This document shows positions 47,028-55,483 of a stretch of DNA of 64,000 bases, piece after piece. Origin of the DNA: Candidatus Binatia bacterium (GTDB taxonomy: Bacteria; Desulfobacterota; Binatia; UBA1149; JAJCZL01); NCBI GenBank assembly GCA_028278325.1, contig JANQEO010000213.1, positions 62,001 through 126,000 of the forward strand, in the 5' to 3' direction. The translations under genes were made by a program, and so were the position numbers. Under the pieces are notes generated by a model, which saw only the letters and a list, made by a program, of their open reading frames with translations, did not search any database and was not told where the DNA came from. Numbering within the stretch: the first letter of the stretch is position 1; each line of letters opens with the position of its first letter.

Positions 47028-48162
47028 ACAAGCTTCCGGCCCGCAGACGCCGACGTCCCAAAGGGTGGGAGAATCCCGCTTGCCCGGGGTAAGTAGAATC
47101 GTAGCCGTCGCAAGCGGCAAAGGCGGTGTGGGCAAGTCCACGGTCTCCACCAATCTGGCCTCGGCGTTGCACGCTTTAGGGCAGAGGGTCGGGTACGCCG
47201 ATGTCGACATCTACGGCCCGAGCGCTCCGATCATGTTGGGGGTGGACGGACAGCCGAAGCCGGCCGACTCGCAGGGCGACATGATCTCGCCACTCGAGGC
47301 GCACGGCATGAAGGTGATGTCGATGGGATTCTTCCTCAACGACAGTGCCCCCGTCGTGTGGCGAGGTCCGATGGTCATGAGCGCAACCAAGCAGTTCTTG
47401 CACGGTGTGGTTTGGGGCGATCTCGATTACTTAGTGGTGGACCTACCGCCCGGCACCGGCGATATACCCCTGACCCTTGCTCAGGAGGTGACGGTTGACG
47501 GCGCGGTGATCGTAACCACGCCCCAAGACCTGGCTTTGGCCGACGTCGACCGGAGTGTGTCGATGCTCGCCAAGGTCAACGCGCCCGTGCTCGGCATGGT
47601 GCAAAACATGAGCGGCTACGTTTGCCCGCATTGCTCGACACGCGACGATATCTTCGGTGGAAGACCTGCGGAGGAGACTGCGGCAGCACTGAGAGTGCCG
47701 CTGTTGGGGGAAATTCCAATCGTAGAAGCGATTCGCGAAGGGGGCGATTCCGGGGTGCCGATAGTCGTGGGCCAACCCGACCATCCCGCAAGCCGCGCTT
47801 TCCTGGACCTGGCCTCCAAGGTGCAAGTCGCGATCGAGAGGCGCGCCGGTGCTTCGGGCTCTCCCGAGCCTGATGAGATCATCCACGACAAGAGCCGTGG
47901 GGTGGTCAGGATCAGTTGGACCGACGGCGCGACCACCGAGTACGCTTTGAGAGGACTGAGAGGGTGGTGCCCCTGTGCAACCTGTCAGGGGCACGCCGGT
48001 GAAGTCACCTTCGTGGAGACGGATGATCCCAAGCTCACCGGTGCAGAGGGTGTCGGTCGTTACAGCGTCCGCTTCATATGGGAAGACGGTCACTCCACGG
48101 GGATGTACCCTTACGACTACCTCCGCCAGATAGCCGACTATCCGGAGTGCAAGCCTAGCTAA
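47020..48162 (+). CDS. Mrp/ApbC-type ATPase paralogue with C-terminal DUF971 domain
   Basis: 380 residues. Lacks the DUF59 domain of its upstream neighbour but has the full P-loop ATPase: ASGKGGVGKSTVSTNLASAL, DVDIYGPSAPIMLG, WRGPMVMSATKQFL, LPPGTGDIPL, cluster motif VCPHCSTRDD. A C-terminal DUF971 (GBBH-like) domain follows from about 290 (VVRISWTDGATTEYALRGLRGW, CPCATCQG, YPYDYLRQI). Overlaps the first Mrp by 8 bases in another frame, so the two are translationally coupled. Probably forms a heteromeric Fe-S carrier with it. Confidence 0.9.
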   Translation: MPEQASGPQTPTSQRVGESRLPGVSRIVAVASGKGGVGKSTVSTNLASALHALGQRVGYADVDIYGPSAPIMLGVDGQPKPADSQGDMISPLEAHGMKVMSMGFFLNDSAPVVWRGPMVMSATKQFLHGVVWGDLDYLVVDLPPGTGDIPLTLAQEVTVDGAVIVTTPQDLALADVDRSVSMLAKVNAPVLGMVQNMSGYVCPHCSTRDDIFGGRPAEETAAALRVPLLGEIPIVEAIREGGDSGVPIVVGQPDHPASRAFLDLASKVQVAIERRAGASGSPEPDEIIHDKSRGVVRISWTDGATTEYALRGLRGWCPCATCQGHAGEVTFVETDDPKLTGAEGVGRYSVRFIWEDGHSTGMYPYDYLRQIADYPECKPS

Positions 48163-49207
48163 ACAGCGGAATGACCTTGTCGGACATGAGCTCCATGCTT
48201 CGCTTGACGAGCTTCTTGTCCAGGCCCCCGATACGAGTCCAGGTCAAGATATCGGTTATCCCGCAGGCTTCACGCAACTCGGCTATGCGGTCCGCGACCT
48301 CGGCGGGGCTTCCGCACACTACGGCGCCGTTTCGTAGCACGGTCTCCCAGTCGACGGTTTCCAAGAACCGCCTTGCGTCGCCGTAGAACTCGAAGTCGCG
48401 TGCAGGGTCCTGGCCCTGCGGGGTGGAGATGTGGCGAGCCAGCGTCCTGTAATACCAGATGACGGCGTCGCGCAGTTCGTCGCGAGCCTGCTGCGTGGTT
48501 TCGGCCACATAGGTGATGGTCAGGGCGCCGACTCGTGCCTTCGCCGGGTCGTGTCCGTGCTTGTCCAGGCAGGCTCTGTAGTCTCGGATCTGCGATATCC
48601 CCGCTTCGAGGTTGAACCCGAACACCGGCGCGCACAGCAGGTTGAACCCGTACTGGCCGCAGACACTGAAGCTCTCGGGGGATAGTGCCGCCATCCATAT
48701 CGGCGGATGCGGTGACTGCAACGGGCGCGGTCGAACGACTAGATCCTTCGCCTTGTAGAACTCGCCGTCGTGGGTGAAGCGACCGCCGGACCACGCCTTG
48801 AGAATCACGTCGATGCTTTCTCGAAACATGCGGCGGGCCGCTCCGGGATCGACGTCGAAGCCGGCGAATTCGCCGGGCTGGTAGCCGCGGCCGATGCCCA
48901 GATCGACACGGCCGCCTGAGAGCTGGTCCAGGAATGCGTAGTCCTCGGCCACTCTCACTGGATGGTTCAGTGGGAGAACGACCACTCCCGTGCCCAGGCG
49001 GATCCGCTCTGTGCGTGCGGCGACTGCCGCAAGCGTCACGGCCGGCGTCGCACAATAACCGTACTCGCTGAAGTGATGCTCGGCCGGCCAGACCGAGTGG
49101 TAGCCGAAGCTCTCGGCCTCGACCATGAGCTCTATCTGGTCGTTGACGATCTCGGCTTCGCTGCGACCCTCCGGTGCTTCGAAGAGGGCGACGAAGCCGA
49201 AGTTCAT
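48155..49207 (-). CDS. LLM-class flavin-dependent monooxygenase (luciferase-like)
   Basis: 350 residues from ATG 49207, which overlaps the hydratase stop by four bases (ATGA); 46 residues of upstream frame lack homology. TIM-barrel bacterial-luciferase-like family: FEAPEGRSEAEIVNDQIELMVEAESFGYHSVWPAEHHFSEYG, LGTGVVVLPLNHPVRVAEDYAFLDQLSGGRVDLGIGRGYQP and VCGSPAEVADRI are typical. Uses FMNH2 (or F420) and O2 for monooxygenation. Cotranscribed with the enoyl-CoA hydratase, suggesting a catabolic or detoxifying step. Its stop overlaps the convergent Mrp gene by eight bases. Confidence 0.87.
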   Translation of the reverse strand: MNFGFVALFEAPEGRSEAEIVNDQIELMVEAESFGYHSVWPAEHHFSEYGYCATPAVTLAAVAARTERIRLGTGVVVLPLNHPVRVAEDYAFLDQLSGGRVDLGIGRGYQPGEFAGFDVDPGAARRMFRESIDVILKAWSGGRFTHDGEFYKAKDLVVRPRPLQSPHPPIWMAALSPESFSVCGQYGFNLLCAPVFGFNLEAGISQIRDYRACLDKHGHDPAKARVGALTITYVAETTQQARDELRDAVIWYYRTLARHISTPQGQDPARDFEFYGDARRFLETVDWETVLRNGAVVCGSPAEVADRIAELREACGITDILTWTRIGGLDKKLVKRSMELMSDKVIPLFS

Positions 49208-50061
49208 ACCTTGGGTTCTTTCCACCAGGGATAGAACTCGGGCAGGTCGCTCCACGCGCTCATCGTGAACTCGGGTGAGCGCTTCTGCAGAAAGCTCTGC
49301 ACTCCTTCGTACGCGTCCTTCTGGCGTCCGGCCCAGAAGATGCACTTGGAGTCTATCAAGTGCGCCGATTGCGGATCGGCCTCACCCAGACCGTGCCACA
49401 GTAGGGCGCGGCTCAGCGCCACCGATACGGCGGACGTGTTGTCGGCAATCTCTCTCGCGATCTCGAGCGCCTTGGTGAGCACCTGATCTTTGGGGACCAC
49501 ATGGTTGAAAAGGCCCGAACCGGCTTCGTCGGCCGCACGGAAGACCCGCCCCGTATAGCAAAGCTCCGCAGCCTTGGAGATGCCCACGATGCGCGGCAGG
49601 AACCACGAGGAGCAAGCTTCGGGAACTATGCCCCTGCGCGCAAACACGAAGCCAATCTTTGCATCCTCTGCCACGACGCGAATGTCCATCGGCAAGGTCA
49701 TGGTGATCCCGACGCCGACCGCCGGGCCGTTGATGGCTGCTATGACCGGTTTACGGCATTGAAATATCGCCAAGGATACGCGGCCGCCGCCGTCTCTGGC
49801 TCCGGAGACGCCCACATCCTCTCCGTGCTTTTCGAAATCGAACGTGGACTCTCCAGCCGACAGATCCGCGCCTGCGCAGAAGGCGCGGCCTGCACCCGTC
49901 ACGACGACGGCTCTCACCGAGTCGTCCCTGTCGATCGCATCGAATGTGTCGATCAGCTCCGACATCATTCGGCCGGTAAAAGCGTTGAGATTGTCCGGCC
50001 TGTTGAGGGTGATGAGGGCGACGGACTCGGAGATCGTCAGTGTGATGTGTTCGAGATTCAT
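49204..50061 (-). CDS. Enoyl-CoA hydratase/isomerase family protein
   Basis: 285 residues. Crotonase pattern: VALITLNRPDNLNAFTGRMM at about 14-33, first oxyanion segment AGRAFCAGADLSAG, second INGPAVGVGITMTLPMDIRV, and KIGFVFARRGIVPEACSSWFLPRIVG with the catalytic Glu position. Close to the ECI2-like or crotonase-related hydratases used for branched or cyclic acyl-CoAs. First gene of a two-gene operon with the flavin monooxygenase. The substrate is not predictable. Confidence 0.88.
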   Translation of the reverse strand: MNLEHITLTISESVALITLNRPDNLNAFTGRMMSELIDTFDAIDRDDSVRAVVVTGAGRAFCAGADLSAGESTFDFEKHGEDVGVSGARDGGGRVSLAIFQCRKPVIAAINGPAVGVGITMTLPMDIRVVAEDAKIGFVFARRGIVPEACSSWFLPRIVGISKAAELCYTGRVFRAADEAGSGLFNHVVPKDQVLTKALEIAREIADNTSAVSVALSRALLWHGLGEADPQSAHLIDSKCIFWAGRQKDAYEGVQSFLQKRSPEFTMSAWSDLPEFYPWWKEPKV

Positions 50062-50178
50062 CGGCTCCCTTTTGCACGATCCGGGCGTTGTTGGAAGTCG
50101 CCGCCCGGATCTGGTCTTTGAAATCGCATCGTGTTAGCGGTTCGCTTTGCGCTCTAATTCGAGGATCGGAGGAAGTTC

Positions 50179-50916
50179 ATGGAGACCAGCAGCGAGCGAG
50201 TGACCATAGATGCAGGTGGGGCGGCCATGCCGGCCTACGTAGCAGCGCCTACCGGGGGAGGACCCTATCCCGGCGTCGTCGTGTTCATGGAAATATTCGG
50301 GATCAATGAGCACATCCGGTCGGTGGTGGATCGCGTCGCTGCGGAGGGCTATGTCGCGATCGCTCCGGATGTCTTTCATCGTACCGCTCCCGGCATAGAA
50401 CTCGGATACGACGAAGAGGGTCTTGCCCGCGGCATGCAGCTCATGACGGCGGCGAAGGCCTCCGAGTTGATGGCGGACACCCAGGCGACCATCGACTACC
50501 TGGGTTCCCGGGCTGACGTCGGCGGCAAGGGCGTCGGCGTGATGGGCTTCTGTTTCGGCGGCCATGCCGCATACCTGAGTGCCTGCGAGCTGCCCGTTGC
50601 GGCTACGGCAAGCTTCTACGGCGGGGGAATCGCTCAGGGCGCCCCGGGAAACGAGACGCCGGTCACGGTCGAGCGGACCGGCGGTATCAAGGGCCGCATC
50701 CTTTGTTTGTTCGGCGAAAAGGACGGCTACATCTCCGCCGAGGAGGTCGCAACCATCAAGTCCGCTCTCGAGTCGCAGGGGGTGGATCACGAGGTGGTAG
50801 TCTATCCTGACGTAGGGCACGGCTTCTTCTGCGACGCCAGGCCGGACTACGACCAGGCGTCGGCGTCCGACGCCTGGCAGAAGGTCAAGGCTCTGTTCAG
50901 CGCAACGCTGTCATAG
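50179..50916 (+). CDS. Dienelactone hydrolase family protein
   Basis: 245 residues, Shine-Dalgarno GGAGG upstream (50164-50170). Alpha/beta hydrolase with nucleophile Cys in GVMGFCFGGHAAYL, acid Asp in GEKDGYIS and His in PDVGHGFFCD. The EIFGINEHIRSVVDRVAAEGYVAIAPD segment is the DLH family signature. DLH opens lactones in ring-cleavage pathways, but many members act on other esters. Monocistronic, divergent from the hydratase/monooxygenase pair; about 300 bases of control DNA follow. Confidence 0.88.
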   Translation: METSSERVTIDAGGAAMPAYVAAPTGGGPYPGVVVFMEIFGINEHIRSVVDRVAAEGYVAIAPDVFHRTAPGIELGYDEEGLARGMQLMTAAKASELMADTQATIDYLGSRADVGGKGVGVMGFCFGGHAAYLSACELPVAATASFYGGGIAQGAPGNETPVTVERTGGIKGRILCLFGEKDGYISAEEVATIKSALESQGVDHEVVVYPDVGHGFFCDARPDYDQASASDAWQKVKALFSATLS

Positions 50917-51213
50917 TCTTCACATAGCTGAGCATGCGCTCCGCCATGAGCGAGCGTGTGACCCATGTTGATCGCTTCCGACAGTGCATGTGTACGAGCG
51001 TAAATCTGCGCATGTAGTCTGACTGCGCGCCGGACCCGAGTTCTTTCGCCTGATCCCGTTCGGCCTGTCCGGGATTGTTTCACAGTCACTTTTTTCACGG
51101 GCGGCCGTCACAGAAGCTCCGAGTCTCTGCCAGGTTACGTGTAGCTTGTCAGTGGCACATCGCTTGCTGCCTCTGTCTTCAGATTTTTCGCCGAACTGAA
51201 GAGGGAGTCAGAC
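50917..51213 (+). promoter_or_regulatory. Intergenic region carrying a sigma-54-type (-24/-12) promoter
   Basis: 297 bases. TGGCACATCGCTTGCT (51153-51168) matches the sigma-54 consensus TGGCAC-N5-TTGCW, with GG and GC exactly 10 bases apart. The predicted start (about 51179) leaves a leader of about 35 bases with Shine-Dalgarno GAGGGAG before ATG 51214. The 230 bases upstream could hold enhancer sites; I see no clear repeated motif there apart from a poly-T near 51090. Confidence 0.65.
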
Positions 51214-51576
51214 ATGCCACGTAGTTACTCATGCTACTTTTGCCCGGACTATCGCACGACGAGCGTCGTAGCGTTCGCCATATTGCTCTCGTTGAGCCTC
51301 GTTGCCGCGGACGCGAGCGCTCAGACCATCAGCATAGATCCGGAAACCCATGAGATTCTGCCGGTCGCGCCTAGCGGAGATCCGTCGAGCGCTGCCGCCG
51401 TTCCCAACGGTGCCTTCGTAGCCGGGCCCTCGGTTGCAGCGCCCGTAACCAGCGTGATCGAGGGTGGTGGAGTTCTCGTCGAGTTGAACGGGGCGTTCCG
51501 CAGCCGTGTCGTCGGCAACGTGGATCACCAGGGCAACTTCAACAACGAATGCAGCACCGGCGGGTTTAAGGAGTAG
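51214..51576 (+). CDS. Small secreted protein with post-PEP-CTERM-1-like domain
   Basis: 120 residues. Signal peptide with a long N-region and hydrophobic core (SVVAFAILLSLSLVAA), cleavage near ASA-QT. The mature chain has IDPETHEILPVAP, then GGGVLVELNGAFRSRVVG and a tail NNECSTGG, the layout of the post-PEP-CTERM-1 domain (xxDPETGxLxxP then a strand and Cys near the end). That family is linked to PEP-CTERM/exosortase regulons and adjacent peptidases. The stop is followed within 5 bases by the metalloprotease gene, under the same sigma-54-type promoter. No exosortase is in the window. Confidence 0.62.
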   Translation: MPRSYSCYFCPDYRTTSVVAFAILLSLSLVAADASAQTISIDPETHEILPVAPSGDPSSAAAVPNGAFVAGPSVAAPVTSVIEGGGVLVELNGAFRSRVVGNVDHQGNFNNECSTGGFKE

Positions 51577-51580
51577 AACC

Positions 51581-52753
51581 ATGCAGCACCGAAGCTCGAA
51601 TTCGACAAGCATGAAAGGCTGCCTCGCTGCTTGTGCCGCGGCTCTCACGATCGCCGTCGCGGGTAGCGCAGGTGCGGCAACCGTGACGATCGTGAATCTC
51701 GACGGTTTCAACGAGGGGTTCAACGACACGACCTCGGCTGCTCCGGTCGGCGGCAACACGGGTACGACACTGGGCGAGCAAAGACTGCAGGTCTTCGAGT
51801 ATGCTGCCGCGCTCTGGGGAGAACGCCTGGACAGCGACGTCGAGATCCGTGTCGGGGCCAACTTCGACCCGTTGTTCTGCAACTCCAGCAGTGCGGTTCT
51901 CGGTTCGGCGGGACCGGAGACCGTGCACCGCGACTTCGCCGGTGCGCCGCTGAGTTTCACATGGTACGTTCAGGCGCTGGCCAATTCTCATGCGGGTGCA
52001 GACTTGGCTCCGGGTTCCGACGACGTCGGAGCGACCTTCAACAGCACGATCGGTACGACGTGCTCCTTCCCGCTGACCTGGTATCACGGTCTCGACGGCA
52101 ACCCGCCGGGCGGAACCATCGACCTGGTGTCGGTCGTGTTGCACGAGATCGGTCACGGCCTGGGCTTCTTGAGCCTTGTCGATCTGGGCAGCGGCCAGAA
52201 GTTCGGAGGCTTCGATGATGCCTATATGTTCAATCTCTCAGACCACGACACGGGTGAGATCTATCCGGACATGACGAACGGTGCTCGTATCAACGCCAGT
52301 GTCAGCACCGGTGATTTGCATTGGGTGGCCCCGGTCGTCGTGGCCGGCAGCGGGGATTTGGTCTCAGGCGTGCATCCGAGCGGCCACGTGGAGATGTATG
52401 CGCCCAGCCCGGCGGAGCCCGGCTCCTCGGTGTCTCACTACAGCACGAGCCTGTCTCCGGACGAGTTGATGGAACCGTCCTACACCGGTCCCAACCACGA
52501 TCTCACACGCACCCTGCAGCTCTTCGAGGACTTGGGGTGGCAGGTTCTCGACCCGCTGATGTGCGGAGACGCAACCGAGGATGGCAACGTACAGTCCAGC
52601 GATGCGCTCGTCGCGCTGGCAACCGCGGTTGGCAACGATGATTGCATATTCGAACTGTGCGACGTCGATTCGAGCACTGCGGTGACGTCGACCGACGCGA
52701 TGATCATTCTCCAGTACGCTGTCGGTCAGCCTGTACCGTTGCAGTGCCCCTAG
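51581..52753 (+). CDS. Secreted HExxH metalloprotease with C-terminal dockerin-like cassette
   Basis: 390 residues from ATG 51581 with Shine-Dalgarno AAGGAG. Signal peptide with a hydrophobic core at about 12-32. Mature family signature TIVNLDGFNEGFNDTTSAAP followed by TTLGEQRLQVFEYAAALWG (matches a PA/M-type secreted peptidase group of Xanthomonads and Myxobacteria). Zinc site HEIGHGLGF at 188-196, a gluzincin/metzincin-like HExxHxxGF. The last 65 residues are the dockerin-like cassette (CGDATEDGNVQSSDAL, CDVDSSTAVTSTDAM, VGQPVPLQC). Probably extracellular. Downstream of the post-PEP-CTERM-like gene in one transcript. Confidence 0.8.
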   Translation: MQHRSSNSTSMKGCLAACAAALTIAVAGSAGAATVTIVNLDGFNEGFNDTTSAAPVGGNTGTTLGEQRLQVFEYAAALWGERLDSDVEIRVGANFDPLFCNSSSAVLGSAGPETVHRDFAGAPLSFTWYVQALANSHAGADLAPGSDDVGATFNSTIGTTCSFPLTWYHGLDGNPPGGTIDLVSVVLHEIGHGLGFLSLVDLGSGQKFGGFDDAYMFNLSDHDTGEIYPDMTNGARINASVSTGDLHWVAPVVVAGSGDLVSGVHPSGHVEMYAPSPAEPGSSVSHYSTSLSPDELMEPSYTGPNHDLTRTLQLFEDLGWQVLDPLMCGDATEDGNVQSSDALVALATAVGNDDCIFELCDVDSSTAVTSTDAMIILQYAVGQPVPLQCP

Positions 52754-52792
52754 GGCGACCGTTTGCCGCGCGGGCTGTGACGGGCTAGGTAG

Positions 52793-52810
52793 GCGGCTCT
52801 CGACAGCCGC
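52793..52810 (+). other. Hairpin abutting the yjbQ start codon
   Basis: GCGGCT (52793-52798) and AGCCGC (52805-52810) form a perfect 6-bp hairpin ending directly at ATG 52811. No Shine-Dalgarno is visible between. It could be a termination or translation-control element. Confidence 0.35.
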
Positions 52811-53215
52811 ATGATCATCCGCGTTAGCAGCCACCGCACCAAGGAGTGCATCGACATCACCCACCAGGTGCGTGATGTCGTGCGCGAATCGGGAATCGAT
52901 CGCGGGCTTTGCCATGTCATGGCTCTGCACGCCACCGCAGCCATCATCGTCAACGAAAACGATGACCCCAACATCGGTGTTGATCTGATTACGGCCTTGG
53001 ATGCGGCCATTCCCGATCATGCGGGCTGGCTTCACGACCGCGTCGACAACAACGCCCAAGCCCACATCAAGGCTTCCATATTGGGACCCTCGGAGACCAT
53101 CGTTGTCGCCGACGGCGACCTTCTCCTCGGCACTTGGCAGGGGGTGATGCTTGTCGAACTCGACGGTCCGCGCGCGGACCGTAGGGTGTCGGTCGAGGTT
53201 ATTGAAGGATCGTGA
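52811..53215 (+). CDS. YjbQ/UPF0047 family, secondary thiamine-phosphate synthase
   Basis: 134 residues. UPF0047 markers: ECIDITHQVRDVVRESGIDRGLCHVMALHATAAIIVNENDDPNIG, then HDRVDNNAQAHIKASILGPS and GTWQGVMLVELDGPRADRRVSVEVI. The conserved His/Glu/Asp residues of the trimer active site are present. Members have weak thiamine phosphate synthase activity; the main role is uncertain. Its 3' end overlaps the convergent Rieske gene by 17 bases. Confidence 0.9.
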   Translation: MIIRVSSHRTKECIDITHQVRDVVRESGIDRGLCHVMALHATAAIIVNENDDPNIGVDLITALDAAIPDHAGWLHDRVDNNAQAHIKASILGPSETIVVADGDLLLGTWQGVMLVELDGPRADRRVSVEVIEGS

Positions 53216-53546
53216 CCACGATCTGCCCGTCCTCCACCTCTACACTCAAGCAGCGCAGGGTCTCGCCCACCGGCGGTCCGTCCACGCAGAGGCCGGTCTC
53301 TATCTCGTAAAGCGCTCCATGGGTCGCGCACTGTATGTAGCGCCGGTCGCGGGACAGAAATCGGTTTTCCACCCAATCCATCGTCATCGGAATGTGACGG
53401 CATTCGTTGCGGTAGGCGTAGAGTCTGTCTCGATGACGCAGGATGAAACCCTCGTGCTCGCCGTCGGCGGACTCGAAGGAGAACTTCATGCTCTCGCCTT
53501 CTAGCAGGCTTTCCGCTTTGCCCAAGACGACACGGATGGCGGCCAT
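53199..53546 (-). CDS. Rieske [2Fe-2S] protein
   Basis: 115 residues. Both Rieske motifs: Cys-x-His in ECRHIPMTMDW and Cys-x2-His in IQCATHGALYE, which supply two Cys and two His ligands to the cluster. N-terminal strand region ends MKFSFESADGEHEGFILRHRDRLYAYRN; small soluble ferredoxin-like type, no membrane anchor. Likely an electron donor or redox subunit; no oxygenase gene is beside it. Convergent with yjbQ, overlapping by 17 bases. Divergent from the DCC-LMF fusion gene, 48 bases apart. Confidence 0.9.
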   Translation of the reverse strand: MAAIRVVLGKAESLLEGESMKFSFESADGEHEGFILRHRDRLYAYRNECRHIPMTMDWVENRFLSRDRRYIQCATHGALYEIETGLCVDGPPVGETLRCLSVEVEDGQIVVTILQ

Positions 53547-53594
53547 GTCGGGAAGCTATCATCCCTACCGCGCTGAATCAGCTAGAATGCGGGC

Positions 53595-55436
53595 GTGACC
53601 GGCCCAGCCAAACCCCTGCTCGTATTCGACGGCGACTGCGCGTTCTGCCGCATCTGGATTCGTCGGTGGCAGGCCGTCACCGGTGAATACGTCGACTACG
53701 CACCGTATCAGGAGGTCGCGGGCAGGTTCCCGGATATCAGCGAGGCGGAGTTCGCTGCCAGCGTCCACCTGGTCGAGCCGGACGGCTCGGTCCTACGCGG
53801 TGCGGAAGCGGTCTTTCGCTCCCTGGCTCACTCGCGCCGAGGCGGAGCCGCACTCTGGATATACAGGCGGGTGCCCTTGGCCGCACGCTGTGCGGAACTC
53901 GGTTACCGGCTGGTAGCGTCGAACCGGCGGGCGGCGTCCGCGGTGACCCGTGTTCTCGGACTGGGCGATGACCATGCGGCCGGCCATCAATACGTCCGAG
54001 CGTTGTTGTCGAGAGGGCTCGCTCTAACCTACCTGATAGCGTTCTGCTCCATGTGGTCGCAGGTTCACGGCCTGATCGGAAGCAATGGTGTATTACCCGT
54101 AACTTCGTATCTGGGCGCGCTAGCCGAAAGGTTCGGGGACGCGGCTTACTATCGCTTTCCGACTGTTCTTTGGTGGAGCGCGACCGATGGCTCCCTCGAC
54201 TTGCTGTGCGCCGGCGGCGTCGTGGCTTCGGCGCTGTGGCTCGTAGGCGTACTGCCTTTACCGGCCTCGATCGTGTGCTGGCTATCCTACCTGTCCTTGC
54301 TGACCGCCGGGCAGGTTTTCTTGAGCTTTCAGTGGGACATTCTTCTACTCGAAGCCGGGTTTCTCGGCATCCTGCTTAGCCCGGCGGGATTGATGCCGCT
54401 GCCCTCGACATCGCCGCCCGTAAACCGCGCCGTCATATGGGCGTTCAGGTGGTTGGTGTTCAAGCTGATGTTCGCCTCAGGGTTGGTCAAGCTCTTCAGC
54501 GGAGACCCGGCGTGGAGAGACCTGACGGCACTGACCTATCACTACGAGAGTCAGCCGCTTCCGCCATGGACGGCGTGGTACGCCCATCATCTCCCGGACT
54601 GGCTTCACGTCGCGAGTACCGGTGCCATGTTCGCGATAGAGTTGATAGTCCCCTTTTTCATCTTCGCGCCGCGATCGTTGCGCCATCTGGCCGTCCTGCC
54701 CCTCGTCGGATTGCAGATCGCGATCGCGGTCAGCGGAAACTACTGTTTCTTCAATCTCTTGACCGCTGTTTTATGTCTGTCGTTGCTCGACGACGACGCC
54801 CTTCCGGCCCGGCTCCGCTCGCCTGGAGCGAAGGGGGAAGCGAGGATGGCGTCACTACTCGCGGTCGGGGTCACGACAACGGCGGTCGTCTTCGTCGTCT
54901 TTCTCAGCGCTTCTGCGTTGTGCGGTCAGATCTTCGGTTACGCGCGCGTCCCCGCGCCCGTTCGCGCTGTGTCGGAGGCGGTCAGGCCGCTACGGTTGGC
55001 CGGAACCTACGGACTCTTCGCCGTGATGACCAAGGGTCGACCCGAGATTCTGATCGAGGGCAGCATGGACGGCCGCACCTGGCGCCCTTATGAGTTCAAG
55101 TGGAAGCCGGGAGACGTGGCCCGAAAACCCTCGTTCGTCGCACCGCACCAGCCTCGCCTGGACTGGCAGATGTGGTTTGCCGCTCTCGGCAACTACAGGC
55201 GCAATCCCTGGCTCACGCAACTCATGCTGCGTCTACTCGAGGGCAGTCCTTCCGTGCTCGCGCTTCTCGCCTCGGATCCTTTTGAAGGGGAGCGACCGGC
55301 CTACGTTCGTGCTCAGCTCTATCGATATTCGTTCTCACCGCCCGGGTCCGAACCCCGGAACGGCTCGGTCGCGCCTGTTTGGTGGGATAGGGCGTTCGAA
55401 AGACCCTACCATCCGGTGATGGCGGCGCGGCGTTAG
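53595..55436 (+). CDS. Fusion of DCC (DUF393) thiol-oxidoreductase domain and lipase maturation factor-like membrane protein
   Basis: 613 residues from GTG 53595. Residues 1 to about 120 form a DUF393 domain with the DxxCxxC-type motif FDGDCAFC at 11-18. From about 135 to 600 the protein resembles lipase maturation factor 1 (LMF1): GLALTYLIAFCSMWSQVHGLIG, LSFQWDILLLEAGFLGIL, KLMFASGLVKLFSGDPAW, and the tail FKWKPGDV, RLDWQMWFAALGNYRRNPWL. Around eight membrane segments. LMF1 assists folding of secreted lipases. The pairing of a thiol-redox domain with a folding factor suggests disulfide-linked maturation (inference). Confidence 0.85.
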   Translation: MTGPAKPLLVFDGDCAFCRIWIRRWQAVTGEYVDYAPYQEVAGRFPDISEAEFAASVHLVEPDGSVLRGAEAVFRSLAHSRRGGAALWIYRRVPLAARCAELGYRLVASNRRAASAVTRVLGLGDDHAAGHQYVRALLSRGLALTYLIAFCSMWSQVHGLIGSNGVLPVTSYLGALAERFGDAAYYRFPTVLWWSATDGSLDLLCAGGVVASALWLVGVLPLPASIVCWLSYLSLLTAGQVFLSFQWDILLLEAGFLGILLSPAGLMPLPSTSPPVNRAVIWAFRWLVFKLMFASGLVKLFSGDPAWRDLTALTYHYESQPLPPWTAWYAHHLPDWLHVASTGAMFAIELIVPFFIFAPRSLRHLAVLPLVGLQIAIAVSGNYCFFNLLTAVLCLSLLDDDALPARLRSPGAKGEARMASLLAVGVTTTAVVFVVFLSASALCGQIFGYARVPAPVRAVSEAVRPLRLAGTYGLFAVMTKGRPEILIEGSMDGRTWRPYEFKWKPGDVARKPSFVAPHQPRLDWQMWFAALGNYRRNPWLTQLMLRLLEGSPSVLALLASDPFEGERPAYVRAQLYRYSFSPPGSEPRNGSVAPVWWDRAFERPYHPVMAARR

Positions 55437-55483
55437 CGCGTCATGACGGACCCCGGCACTTGTCGTGCCGGCACGGTCCGAAT

